A DNA stretch of 32,963 nt. It comes from Symbiobacterium thermophilum. Its GTDB lineage: Bacteria > Bacillota > Sulfobacillia > DYFQ01. Below, piece after piece: positions 1 to 6,957 of the stretch. Where the stretch lies: positions 70,782 through 103,744 of the forward strand of contig DYFQ01000004.1 of NCBI GenBank assembly GCA_020725105.1, in the 5' to 3' direction. Numbering within the stretch: the stretch's first letter is position 1; each line of letters opens with the position of its first letter. A program made the position numbers and the translations under genes. The notes under the pieces were generated by a model that saw nothing but the letters and a program-made list of their open reading frames with translations, ran no database searches and had not been told where the DNA came from.

Positions 1-18
1 CCGCCCCGCCCCGCGTCG

Positions 19-444
19 CTATCTGCCCAGCAAGCCGGTCATGTACGCCCGGCCCAACAGCAGGAAAGCCACGAGCGTGGCCAAGAAGAAGAAATACGCT
101 TCCCGGAACTGCCCGCCGGCGTAGGCCCGCCGCAGCGTGCCTCCGGGCATGTAAGCCCGCTGCACCACCACGGCGACGAGCGCGAAGATGGCGTACCAGT
201 AGTGCAGGCCCACCCGGGCCCTGAAGCCCATCAGGTACACGCTGGTGGCTGCCAGGACCTGCAAGGCCAGCAGGCCGTGAATGATGTTCATCACCTGCCA
301 GTAACCGCGCCCGAGCCTGGCGCGGCGCAAATGCACGATGCCCGCCCACAGGGCCAGCAGCCCGAGGCCGACGAGGGTCCAGACGCCCAGGCGCACGTGT
401 AGCTGTGTCAGGGTCAGACCAAAGATGGCCGGCACGCTATCCAC
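19..444 (-). CDS. Small four-helix membrane protein of unknown function
   Basis: A 141-residue integral membrane protein. Four hydrophobic segments are visible at about residues 20-38, 52-72, 80-96 and 115-138. Histidines lie near several helix ends (LHVRLG, GIVHLRR, NIIHGL, GLHYWY), which could suit heme or metal binding, but that is only inference. The start is a GTG that overlaps the 3' end of the upstream 158-residue membrane gene by 8 bases, so translation is probably coupled. It is the last of four minus-strand genes that overlap end to end. I do not recognise the family. Codon use and the overlap make the gene itself convincing. Confidence 0.75.
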   Translation of the reverse strand: MDSVPAIFGLTLTQLHVRLGVWTLVGLGLLALWAGIVHLRRARLGRGYWQVMNIIHGLLALQVLAATSVYLMGFRARVGLHYWYAIFALVAVVVQRAYMPGGTLRRAYAGGQFREAYFFFLATLVAFLLLGRAYMTGLLGR

Positions 445-913
445 CTCCGGTGCCCGGCGTGGACCCCCCGCCGCGGACCCCGGCCCGGGCCCTGATGGAG
501 CGCAGCTCGACGATCTTTCGCCGCCGGCGGGCCAGGCCCACCAGGCCGCCGGTGGTCACCGCGCACCCGGCCAGCGCCAGCCACCACAGGGCCCGGAGAA
601 CGGCCGGGACGGGGCCAAGCGCCAGCTGGCCGTCGGTGGGCTGGCCGGTGAGGGGGTCGTAGGCGGCCACCCAGTAGGCGACAGGGGACGCCTGATACTC
701 CACCGCCACGTGAACCTGCCAGTACCGCCCCGCCATCTTGGTCAGGTGGACTGCCCTTGCCGGGTACGGTGACCGGTCGAGGGCGTCGGCGACCACTTCC
801 GCGGGAACGGCCGCCGGGCGGTTGTTCCAGAGAAACAAGGCCAGCAGGAGCCAGACCGTTCCCACGACCACGTAGAGGGCGAACGGGACGTCGTGGCCGC
901 CTCCCCTGCTCAC
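437..913 (-). CDS. Hypothetical two-helix membrane protein, PepSY-like layout
   Basis: A 158-residue protein with an N-terminal membrane helix (about residues 11-28), a central hydrophilic segment of about 60 residues with alternating short strands (YWQVHVAVEY, PVAYWVAAYDPLTGQP), and a second helix near residues 110-130 followed by a basic RRRRK stop-transfer stretch. The central part loosely resembles PepSY-type domains in layout, but I see no diagnostic motif. I chose the GTG start at 913 because it overlaps the methyltransferase stop as GTGA and sits behind a GGGGAGG ribosome binding site. The tail is Gly/Pro rich. It overlaps both neighbours, so it belongs to the same operon as the flanking genes. 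Confidence 0.7.
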   Translation of the reverse strand: MSRGGGHDVPFALYVVVGTVWLLLALFLWNNRPAAVPAEVVADALDRSPYPARAVHLTKMAGRYWQVHVAVEYQASPVAYWVAAYDPLTGQPTDGQLALGPVPAVLRALWWLALAGCAVTTGGLVGLARRRRKIVELRSIRARAGVRGGGSTPGTGGG

Positions 914-1611
914 CGACGGGCAGCCTCCCCGGATGGCTTCGCCACCTGCTTCAGGGCCGGCTTTACCGCGGTGCCGAGAATGTGGGGGTGGACGGGAGGA
1001 AGGCCGACGGAGAACCGCTGCAGGGTCTGCACCCGAAAACCGGTCGCCTCCACCCGGGCCAGCGTACTCCGGTTGGGGTGGCAGCCCATGGCCAGCCTGC
1101 TCCACACGGGAGTGACGGCGTCCTGAAAACGGGCCCAGCCCGGTTCGGCCGCCCTGACGTGTTCCAGGAAGCGAAAGCGGCCCCCGGGCCGAAGGACCCG
1201 CCTGACCTCGGCAAGGGCGGCGTCGAGGTCTCTGACGCTGCACAGAACGTGGGTGCAGACGACCGTGTCGAAGCTCTCCGCCGCAAACGGCAACGCCTCG
1301 GCTCTGGCCTGGACCAGCGTCAGGCTGCCCGCCGGGATCCCCGGCCCGGTTCCAGACCGGCGGAGCCTGGCCACGGCCCGTCCGAGCATCCCGGGGTCGG
1401 GCTCCGCCCCCACCACCCGCCCGGCCGTGTTGTTGAAGTAGGGAAAGCTGAACCCGGTCCCGGCACCGATCTCCAGCACGGTGCCGCTGGCGCCCCCGGC
1501 CACCTGCCGGCGGAACGGCGGCATGACCCGCCGCTCGAACGGCCCCAGTAGCCAGTCGTAGAGGGCCGCCCGCCATGACCCGCCGAAAGCCCACCGCCGA
1601 CCGGCCATCAC
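910..1611 (-). CDS. Class I SAM-dependent methyltransferase (Methyltransf_11 type)
   Basis: A 233-residue methyltransferase. The SAM-binding motif I is VLEIGAGTGFSFPYF at about residues 45-59, followed by an acidic strand-2 end (GAEPDPGML), the motif LPFAAESFDTVVCTHVLCSV and the conserved VLRPGGRFRFLEHVR. The N-terminal YDWLLGPFERRVMPPFRR and the FLEHVR motif resemble the METTL7/UbiE-like group, whose members methylate small lipophilic or thiol substrates. The substrate here cannot be read from sequence. The start may be GTG at 1611, which overlaps the asparaginase stop codon as GTGA, or the adjacent ATG at 1608. The stop overlaps the next gene by 4 bases, which indicates tight translational coupling. 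Confidence 0.88.
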   Translation of the reverse strand: MMAGRRWAFGGSWRAALYDWLLGPFERRVMPPFRRQVAGGASGTVLEIGAGTGFSFPYFNNTAGRVVGAEPDPGMLGRAVARLRRSGTGPGIPAGSLTLVQARAEALPFAAESFDTVVCTHVLCSVRDLDAALAEVRRVLRPGGRFRFLEHVRAAEPGWARFQDAVTPVWSRLAMGCHPNRSTLARVEATGFRVQTLQRFSVGLPPVHPHILGTAVKPALKQVAKPSGEAARR

Positions 1612-2615
1612 GTGCCCGAACCTCCGTTCGATCGGGGGGCGATGGGCACGTGGACCCGGGGAAGCTCGACCGGTGCCGGCTGGTCACCCTCCAGAACCAC
1701 GTACCGGGCGTCAGGCCGGTCGGAGAACGCCGCGTGCCGTCCCCGGGCGTCCACGGCGATGATGCTGACCGAGCCGAAAAACGGGTCGTGGAGCCCGTCC
1801 AGGTCGAGCATGGCCTGGCGCCCCGCCTCGATGAGCGAGCGGCCAAGCTGCAGGTACAGTACAAGAGAGCGAGCGGTGCCCAGCCGGATGGTCATCTCGC
1901 CCCGCCCGGTGCAGGCCGCGGCGCCGTACCGGTTGTCGCAGTAGTTGCCGGCGCCGATGACGGGGCTGTCACCGACCCGCCCGGGGTACTTCCAGGCCCA
2001 GCCGCTGGTGGACACGCCCGAGGCCAGGTTACCGGCCAGGTCCCGGGCGATGACGTTGACCGTGCCGTGGGCCTTCTCCGGGTCCACCGCCAGGCGGCGG
2101 GCCAGGGCCCGCATGCGTTCCAGGTACCGCTCCCGGTGTCCCATCACCGCGGGCCGGCCCCGGGAGCCCGCCGCGGGCTCGGCCGCTGGAAGGCCCACGG
2201 CCTCGGCCAGGCCTTGCTTCCACTGTTCGAGGGCGGCCGGGGTGGCCAGGTCAACCTCGGGAAAGCCCATCTCGCGGGCGAAACGCTCGGCCCCCTCGCC
2301 GGCCAGCAGCACGTGAGGCAACTCCTCCATCACCCGGCGGGCGATGGAAATGGGATGTTCGAAGCGGCGTACGGCCGCCACGGCCCCCGCCGCCAGGGTC
2401 CGCCCGTCCATCAGGCTGGCGTCAAGCTCCACCTCACCGAGGAGGTTCGGCAGGCCGCTGAGGCCCACCGTGTGGTCCTCGGGATTGGACTCGACAGCCC
2501 GGATGGCCGTCTCGACCGCGTCAAGCGCGCTGCCCCCGCGCCGCAGGACGTCCATGGCCTGGGGAAGGCCGATGGCCGCGTTGGCGGAACCGATCACCAG
2601 TGGTACGCTGTTCAA
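1608..2615 (-). CDS. N4-(beta-N-acetylglucosaminyl)-L-asparaginase / Asparaginase_2 family Ntn hydrolase
   Basis: A 335-residue member of the glycosylasparaginase/isoaspartyl peptidase family. These proteins are made as a single chain that cleaves itself between Gly and Thr, and the freed Thr is the nucleophile. The cleavage site is visible as HGTVNVIARD with Thr185 as the new N-terminus, followed by the family signature STSGWAWKYPGRVGDSPVIGAGNYCDN. The length fits the family. It should hydrolyse the amide linkage of aspartyl-glucosamine or beta-aspartyl peptides in the cytoplasm, since no signal peptide is seen. The start is a TTG behind GGGAGGAG. It is the first gene of the minus-strand operon and is divergent from the Crp-like gene at 2747. 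Confidence 0.92.
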   Translation of the reverse strand: MNSVPLVIGSANAAIGLPQAMDVLRRGGSALDAVETAIRAVESNPEDHTVGLSGLPNLLGEVELDASLMDGRTLAAGAVAAVRRFEHPISIARRVMEELPHVLLAGEGAERFAREMGFPEVDLATPAALEQWKQGLAEAVGLPAAEPAAGSRGRPAVMGHRERYLERMRALARRLAVDPEKAHGTVNVIARDLAGNLASGVSTSGWAWKYPGRVGDSPVIGAGNYCDNRYGAAACTGRGEMTIRLGTARSLVLYLQLGRSLIEAGRQAMLDLDGLHDPFFGSVSIIAVDARGRHAAFSDRPDARYVVLEGDQPAPVELPRVHVPIAPRSNGGSGT

Positions 2616-2699
2616 CGGCTGCTCCTCCCAGGTCCAGGGCTTTCGCCGGAGCCGGGGCCCAAATCCTCCAGCGGCCGCCAGCAGGGCCGGGCGGCCCGG

Positions 2700-2715
2700 G
2701 TGCGAAATTCCGCAA
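2700..2715. promoter_or_regulatory. Possible operator in divergent intergenic region
   Basis: The 14-base sequence TGCGAAATTCCGCA at 2701-2714 has TGCG/CGCA arms around an AT-rich centre. It lies between the divergent asparaginase and Crp-like genes, about 33 bases before the latter's ATG. It is shorter than, and different from, a classical CRP or FNR box. A regulatory role is inference only. Confidence 0.22.
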
Positions 2716-2746
2716 CACTACGCCTCCCGGGAGGACGGCCCTCGGC

Positions 2747-3148
2747 ATGGCGGAGCGGGAACGGGAAGCCGACGTCCTGCGTTGTCTCCGGCAGATCGCC
2801 CTCTTCGGCGGAGCGTCCGAGGACATTCTACGCCCGCTCTTGCCCCTGGTCCGGGAACGGCGGTACAGGAAGGACATGTACGTCTTCCTGGAAGGCGAAC
2901 CCGTCGAGGCCGTCCACGTGATCCGCAGCGGCCTGGTGAAGGCGGCCACCACCGACGAAGCCGGCCGGGAGCAGATCATCAGCCTGCTCCGGCCGGGCGA
3001 CTTCTTCCCCCACGTGGGCTTCATCGAGGGCGGGGAGTACCCCGCCACCGCTCAGGCCATGGAAGACACCGAACTGCTGCTCATCCGCCGGGAGGAGCCT
3101 AATAGCTACATTCTTGGTAGCTGCTTCGAACCTCCGCCCTTCGGCTGA
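2747..3148 (+). CDS. Crp/Fnr-type cyclic-nucleotide-binding domain protein, truncated before its HTH domain
   Basis: A 133-residue product from an ATG preceded by CGGGAGGA. Residues about 10-117 are a clear cNMP-binding beta-barrel of the Crp/Fnr kind: LFGGASEDILRPLLPLV, DMYVFLEGEPVEAVHVIRSGLVK, GREQIISLLRPGDFFPHVGFI, then YPATAQAMEDTELLLIRREE. Full-length Crp/Fnr regulators are about 220-240 residues and carry a winged helix for DNA binding. Here homology stops after IRREE and the frame runs for about 18 residues of unrelated, AT-richer sequence containing an inverted repeat (3104-3122) before TGA. The product could bind a ligand but not DNA. It is either a pseudogene cut by an insertion or deletion, or a small stand-alone sensor domain. 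It lies upstream of the DUF2249 gene on the same strand. Confidence 0.72.
   Translation: MAEREREADVLRCLRQIALFGGASEDILRPLLPLVRERRYRKDMYVFLEGEPVEAVHVIRSGLVKAATTDEAGREQIISLLRPGDFFPHVGFIEGGEYPATAQAMEDTELLLIRREEPNSYILGSCFEPPPFG
3104..3122. repeat. Inverted repeat at the truncation point of the Crp-like gene
   Basis: AGCTAC (3104-3109) and GTAGCT (3117-3122) form a 6-base-pair stem with a 7-base loop. It sits exactly where Crp/Fnr homology ends and in locally AT-richer sequence than the rest of the window. It may be the scar of a small mobile element. No T-tract follows, so it is not a convincing terminator. Confidence 0.4.
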
Positions 3149-3156
3149 AGCCTGGG
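3130..3156 (+). repeat. Copy 1 of a 27-base direct repeat ending two consecutive genes
   Basis: This copy shares 15 identical bases (CGGCTGAAGCCTGGG, 3142-3156) plus an upstream ACCTCC and a CC with 3683-3709. The repeat supplies the TGA stop of the truncated Crp-like gene. The second copy supplies the stop of the DUF2249 gene. It may be a repetitive extragenic or insertion-sequence end, but I cannot assign a family. Confidence 0.45.
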
Positions 3157-3365
3157 GGATTCCCTGCCGCGTCAAGCGGCACGCGGGACGCGGCATGAAT
3201 TCCGCAGGCCCAGGGCCCGCTGCGGTTGTCGTGAGCTAAATCACCGGGTGCGGGTGACTCCATTCATCGGGCCCGAGGAGCTGGAACTGGTACCGTGACT
3301 CCGGACGCCCCGCCATGGCGCCGCCGGGCCGGCGGCTCCAGGACCGGCCGGAGGAGGCTCACGTC

Positions 3366-3701
3366 ATGCGCGAAGCAGACGCGGCACGCGTCCCACGCAG
3401 GGCGCGCGAGGTCCACCTGGACGTCCGCGCCGACATCCGGTGTGGCCGCGAGCCTTTTCACCGCATCATGGACGTGGTGGAAACCCTGCGGCCCGGTGAC
3501 AGGCTGGTCCTCCTGGTCCCCTTCGAGCCCACGCCCCTCTATCACGTGCTCCGGCGCCGCGGCTTCAGCCACACCGCCGAGACGCTGGAGAATGGGGCCT
3601 GGCGGGTGGTCTTCGACCTGCCCGAGGCAGTGGCGGCGACGAAACCACCCGCTCTCGTTCGGCGCCAGGCGGGGGTCGGGCGACCTCCTTCCCACGGCTG
3701 A
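3366..3701 (+). CDS. DUF2249 domain protein
   Basis: A 111-residue protein with a DUF2249 domain at about residues 16-84: VHLDVRADIRCGREPFHRIMDVVETLRPGDRLVLLVPFEPTPLYHVLRRRGF. This is a compact TusA-like fold found in small redox- or nitrogen-oxide-associated proteins, often near Crp/Fnr regulators, hemerythrins or NO-handling genes. The biochemical function is not established. The start ATG was chosen because GAGGAGG (3351-3357) lies 8 bases upstream. A longer reading from 3315 has no such site. The last 25 or so residues, including VRRQAGVGRPPSHG, do not look like part of the domain, and the stop codon falls inside a 27-base repeat shared with the preceding truncated gene, so the C-terminus may also be altered. 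Confidence 0.75.
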   Translation: MREADAARVPRRAREVHLDVRADIRCGREPFHRIMDVVETLRPGDRLVLLVPFEPTPLYHVLRRRGFSHTAETLENGAWRVVFDLPEAVAATKPPALVRRQAGVGRPPSHG

Positions 3702-3709
3702 AGCCTGGG
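3683..3709 (+). repeat. Copy 2 of the 27-base direct repeat
   Basis: It matches 3130-3156 at about 23 of 29 aligned positions, including 15 consecutive identical bases (3695-3709). It spans the TGA stop of the DUF2249 gene, in the same position relative to the stop as in the first copy. Confidence 0.45.
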
Positions 3710-3778
3710 CCGGCCGGGCACAATAGCCTGGCCGGCCCAGGCCGCACCGGCCAGCACCCGGCCGGCGGAGGCGCACCG

Positions 3779-4360
3779 ATGGACCCTGTGGCGCTGTGGG
3801 GAGCAGGCATCCTGGCGGCCGTGGCCGGCGCCAGGCTCGTGTTTCCCGATCCCGCGGGTGGCCTGTGGTGGCCCACCCCCATGCCCGTCGTCCGGCGGGT
3901 CCTGGCCGCCCTTGACCTCCAACCGGGCGAACTCCTGGTCGACCTGGGCGCCGGGGACGGCCGCGTGGTAGCCCTGGCGGCCAGGGAGTACGGCGCCAGG
4001 GCCGTGGGCTACGAACTGAGCCCGACTCTGGTCTGGGTTGCCCGGCGGCGGACCTCGGGGCTGGCGCCCGGCGTCCGGATCGTCAGGGGCGACTTTTACC
4101 GGGCCGACGTCAGCGCCGCCGACGCCATCACCATCTTCGCCGCCCCAGGAGCCCTCCGCCGCCTGGCGCCCCGCCTGGCCGGCGAGTGCCCGCCTGCGGT
4201 CAGGATAGCCACGTACCCTGAACCCCTGCCCGGATGGCCGGTAACGGGTCAGGTTCCGGCCATCTGCAACCGTACGGTCTACGTCCAGTCGCGTACCCGG
4301 AACCCGGCGGCACGCTGCTGCTCTCCGCCTTCGACTCTTTCGGCTCCCCTGCCGACGTGA
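3779..4360 (+). CDS. Membrane-anchored class I methyltransferase resembling the FAM173/ATPSCKMT lysine methyltransferase family
   Basis: A 193-residue protein with one N-terminal hydrophobic helix (about residues 5-22), then a SAM-binding fold: LLVDLGAGDGRVVALAA (motif I), GARAVGYELSPTLVWVARRR, RIVRGDFYRADVSAADAITIFAAPGALRRLAPRLA, and ATYPEPLPGWPV. This order, with the short anchor, the YELSP motif and the acidic DFY segment, matches the FAM173 family, whose eukaryotic members methylate lysine in the ATP synthase c-subunit. The bacterial substrate is unknown. The fold appears complete by about residue 172 (NRTVYVQ). The last 20 residues are Pro/Ser-rich read-through into what looks like a remnant of another gene, so the natural C-terminus may have been disturbed. 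Confidence 0.78.
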   Translation: MDPVALWGAGILAAVAGARLVFPDPAGGLWWPTPMPVVRRVLAALDLQPGELLVDLGAGDGRVVALAAREYGARAVGYELSPTLVWVARRRTSGLAPGVRIVRGDFYRADVSAADAITIFAAPGALRRLAPRLAGECPPAVRIATYPEPLPGWPVTGQVPAICNRTVYVQSRTRNPAARCCSPPSTLSAPLPT

Positions 4361-4499
4361 CGTTGGGCCGCCGGCGGGTGCTGGCCGAGCGGGCCCTGCC
4401 CGACGGCTACTCGCGAGGGGCGACTGTACCGACCAGGATTTCGCCGAAGCTCACCAGGCCCTGGTCTTCCTGGCCAGACGTCCGCCGGCCGGGAACTGA
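4255..4499 (+). pseudogene. Frameshifted remnant of an unidentified gene
   Basis: After the methyltransferase, protein-like sequence with GC-rich third positions continues in two other frames. One frame reads PEPGGTLLLSAFDSF and later VLAERALPDGYSRG, up to about 4415. A second, from about 4422, reads DQDFAEAHQALVFLARR and stops at 4497-4499. No single frame carries both parts and no convincing start is present. I read this as the decayed 3' end of a gene with a frameshift near 4415-4425. The family is not recognised. Confidence 0.35.
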
Positions 4500-4570
4500 G
4501 GGCGGGGGGGCCGGCCGCCCCGCGACGTCGGCAGCCACCGCGTGACTGCCGGAGGGTTCGCGCCCGGGTG

Positions 4571-6781
4571 CTAGTCCGCCGCCTCCCGTTCCGCAGCCTC
4601 TTCAGCCCCCAGGCAACGCTCGAACCACTCGACGATCTTGTTGAGCCGGAACACCCGGTGCCAGGGCTGGCCGCCCCGGGAGAGGCCGTGGCTCTCGTTG
4701 GGGAAGCGCACGAACTCGGTGGGCACCCGCCGCAGCTTCAACGCGGTGAACAGTTGCTCCGCCTGCTCGATGGGGCACCGCAGGTCCTGCTCGGAGTGGA
4801 TGATCATCAGCGGCGTGTTGCAGTTGGCCACGTGGGTGATGGGCGACACCCGGGCGTACCACTCGGGCACCTCCCAGGGGGGACCGCCCGCCTCGTCGCT
4901 GATGTGGTGGCCGAAGTCGGAACACCCGAACATGGTGGCCTCGTTGACCACGCTGCGCATGGTCACCGCGGCCTTGAACTCGTCGGTGTGGGTGACGATC
5001 CAGTTGGTCATGAACCCGCCGTAGCTCCCGCCGGCGCAGCCCAGCCGGGAGCCGTCGACGAAGCCGAAGTGCTCCACCGCGTGGTGGACGCAGGCCATCA
5101 CGTCCCGGTAGTCCTTGTTGCCCCAGTCCCCCCGGATGGCCCCGCAGAAGGCCTGGCCGTAACCCAGGCTCCCGCGGGGGTTGGAGTAGACCACGGCGAA
5201 GCCACGGGCGGCCAGGAGTTGAAACTCGTGGAAGAAGGCGGAGGTGTACATGGCCATGGGGCCGCCGTGGATCTGCAGGATCGTGGGGTAGCGGCGCCCG
5301 GGCTGGTAACCTGCCGGCTTCACGACCCACCCGTCAAGCTCCAGGCCGTCCGATTCAAAGGTGAACCGCTCGGGAAGGGAGAGTTCGATTCCCGACAGGA
5401 AGTCGCGGTTCACGGCGGTGACGGCCCGTTCCTCGACCACCACCTGTTCCCCCGCTTCGAGGGGCGACGCCTGGCCGGCAAGGCCCGGCCTCTCGGACAG
5501 GGTGCCCACGAACACGTCGCCGGGGTTGGAGGCGTCGGTCACCAGTAGCGCCACCCGCCGGCCGTCCCTCGACAGGCTGAACTCCTGAATGACCCGGTCG
5601 CCCCGGGTGAGCCACTCGACCGGCCCGCCTTCGGTGGCGACCCGGACCAGGTGGGTGGTGCCGTGGTCCGAGGCGACGCAGACCAGCCGGGTGCCGTCGG
5701 GGGACCACCACGGCGCCAGGCCGCCGCCGAACTCGCGGAGGTCGGTGATGGAGTCGTCGCCCACGCTCCGGTCGAAGTCGGCCGTCAGGCACACCGGTTC
5801 GCCGGCCGGGCGGCCGTCCCGCACGGCCACCTTCCACAGGCGGACGTTGGAGTACCAGCCGTACTTCAGTTCAGTCCCCAGGTACGCCACCCACCGCCCG
5901 TCGGGTGACCAGACCGGCGACCCGACGTAGCCCAGGCTCCCGGTCAGCTTTACCGGCTCGGCCTGCTCGCCGCCCTCGGGCAGCGACGACGGCACCGCGT
6001 ACACGTCCGACCAGCGCTGGTAGTCCGCGTCAGGGTCGGTGTTGGAGGCAAAGGCCAGCCACTTCCCGTCAGGCGACCAGGCCGGCTCCTCGACGTCGAA
6101 CTCGCCCCGGGTGAGGAGCACGGGGGTTGGATAGCTCGCGTGGCTTCCCGGACCCGGAGCGGGCAACTCGAACGGCACCACCGCCAGGTGGCTCCGCTTG
6201 TCGCCGAAGAAGCCCACCCCGTCGAGCTTGTGGATGATCCGGTGGATCACCTTGACGTCCTTGTTGTACTTCCTGGCCGGGTCCTTCTCGTCGGGGTCCG
6301 GCTCCCCGGCCGGCTCCAGTCCCTTGGGGCCGACGCGGCAGGCAAAGGCGATCCGGGTGCCGTCAGGCGACCAGACGGGCGTGCCGGCGCCGTGCTTGAG
6401 GTTGGTGAGCTGCCGCGCCTCGCCGCCGCCGGCCGGGATCACCCATATCTGGGGCCGCGGCTCACCGCCGTCCCCGCCTTCCTTGTCCTTGCCCTCCCGG
6501 CCGGGCGCGGGCCGCGCCGACAGAAAGGCCAGCCACCGCCCGTCGGGCGACCACCGGGGGCTGGTGTCACGCCTGGGCCCGTTGGTGAACTGCGCTGGCG
6601 GGCCACCCGCCGTGTCAGCCACGTAGATGTGAGACCGGTACTCGTTTTTCTCCCGGTCGATGCGGGTCTGGACCCAGGCCACCCGCGAGCCGTCCGGTGA
6701 CAGACGCACGTCCGAGACAAACGTCAGGCCGAGCAGGTCCTCAGCCGTCATCTTGCGCTTCGCCGCACTGGTTTTGGTCAA
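4571..6781 (-). CDS. S9 family peptidase (acylaminoacyl-peptidase / prolyl oligopeptidase type), copy 1
   Basis: A 736-residue serine peptidase. The N-terminal 430 or so residues form a beta-propeller with repeated WSPDG motifs (SPRWSPDGRWLAFLS, TPVWSPDGTRIAFA, EPAWSPDGKWLAFAS, SPVWSPDGRWVAYLG). The C-terminal part is an alpha/beta-hydrolase: HGGP oxyanion motif, Ser586 in CAGGSYGGFM, Asp666 in HSEQDLRCP, His698 in NESHGLS. Such enzymes release N-acylated or free residues from short peptides, gated by the propeller. No signal peptide is evident, so it should act in the cytoplasm. The TTG start has GGGAGG about 8 bases upstream. A related but clearly distinct second copy lies at 8470-10806. 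Confidence 0.95.
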   Translation of the reverse strand: MTKTSAAKRKMTAEDLLGLTFVSDVRLSPDGSRVAWVQTRIDREKNEYRSHIYVADTAGGPPAQFTNGPRRDTSPRWSPDGRWLAFLSARPAPGREGKDKEGGDGGEPRPQIWVIPAGGGEARQLTNLKHGAGTPVWSPDGTRIAFACRVGPKGLEPAGEPDPDEKDPARKYNKDVKVIHRIIHKLDGVGFFGDKRSHLAVVPFELPAPGPGSHASYPTPVLLTRGEFDVEEPAWSPDGKWLAFASNTDPDADYQRWSDVYAVPSSLPEGGEQAEPVKLTGSLGYVGSPVWSPDGRWVAYLGTELKYGWYSNVRLWKVAVRDGRPAGEPVCLTADFDRSVGDDSITDLREFGGGLAPWWSPDGTRLVCVASDHGTTHLVRVATEGGPVEWLTRGDRVIQEFSLSRDGRRVALLVTDASNPGDVFVGTLSERPGLAGQASPLEAGEQVVVEERAVTAVNRDFLSGIELSLPERFTFESDGLELDGWVVKPAGYQPGRRYPTILQIHGGPMAMYTSAFFHEFQLLAARGFAVVYSNPRGSLGYGQAFCGAIRGDWGNKDYRDVMACVHHAVEHFGFVDGSRLGCAGGSYGGFMTNWIVTHTDEFKAAVTMRSVVNEATMFGCSDFGHHISDEAGGPPWEVPEWYARVSPITHVANCNTPLMIIHSEQDLRCPIEQAEQLFTALKLRRVPTEFVRFPNESHGLSRGGQPWHRVFRLNKIVEWFERCLGAEEAAEREAAD

Positions 6782-6833
6782 ACTCCCCGCCTCCCATCCT
6801 CAACTGGCCAGCTCCGCCGAAAGGGCACCAAAT

Positions 6834-6850
6834 GGTGTTACTTCAACACC
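6834..6850. other. Inverted repeat between exporter and peptidase genes
   Basis: GGTGTT (6834-6839) pairs with AACACC (6845-6850) around a 5-base loop. An overlapping alternative, CACCA-AA-TGGTG, can form just to its left. It sits in the 176-base gap between two minus-strand genes. It has no T-tract, so it is more likely an operator or leader hairpin than a terminator. The function is unknown. Confidence 0.25.
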
Positions 6851-6957
6851 GCTCTGGCTGACCCTTGTAACCTGCGCACGGGCGCCGGCAGCGGCTGACC
6901 GGCAGGTGCTGGCCCGAACGAGATATCTGCCACGTTGGCCCGCAGTCGGGGGCGAGG

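Noticed and set aside
3100-3720. IS200/IS605 element
   Set aside because: Only small repeats and one stem are present. No tnpA or tnpB coding sequence lies in the region, so I report repeats but not a named element.
6790-6850. Rho-independent terminator or T-box between the exporter and the peptidase
   Set aside because: There is no T-tract, no T-box sequence, and the downstream gene is a peptidase. Kept only as an unassigned inverted repeat.
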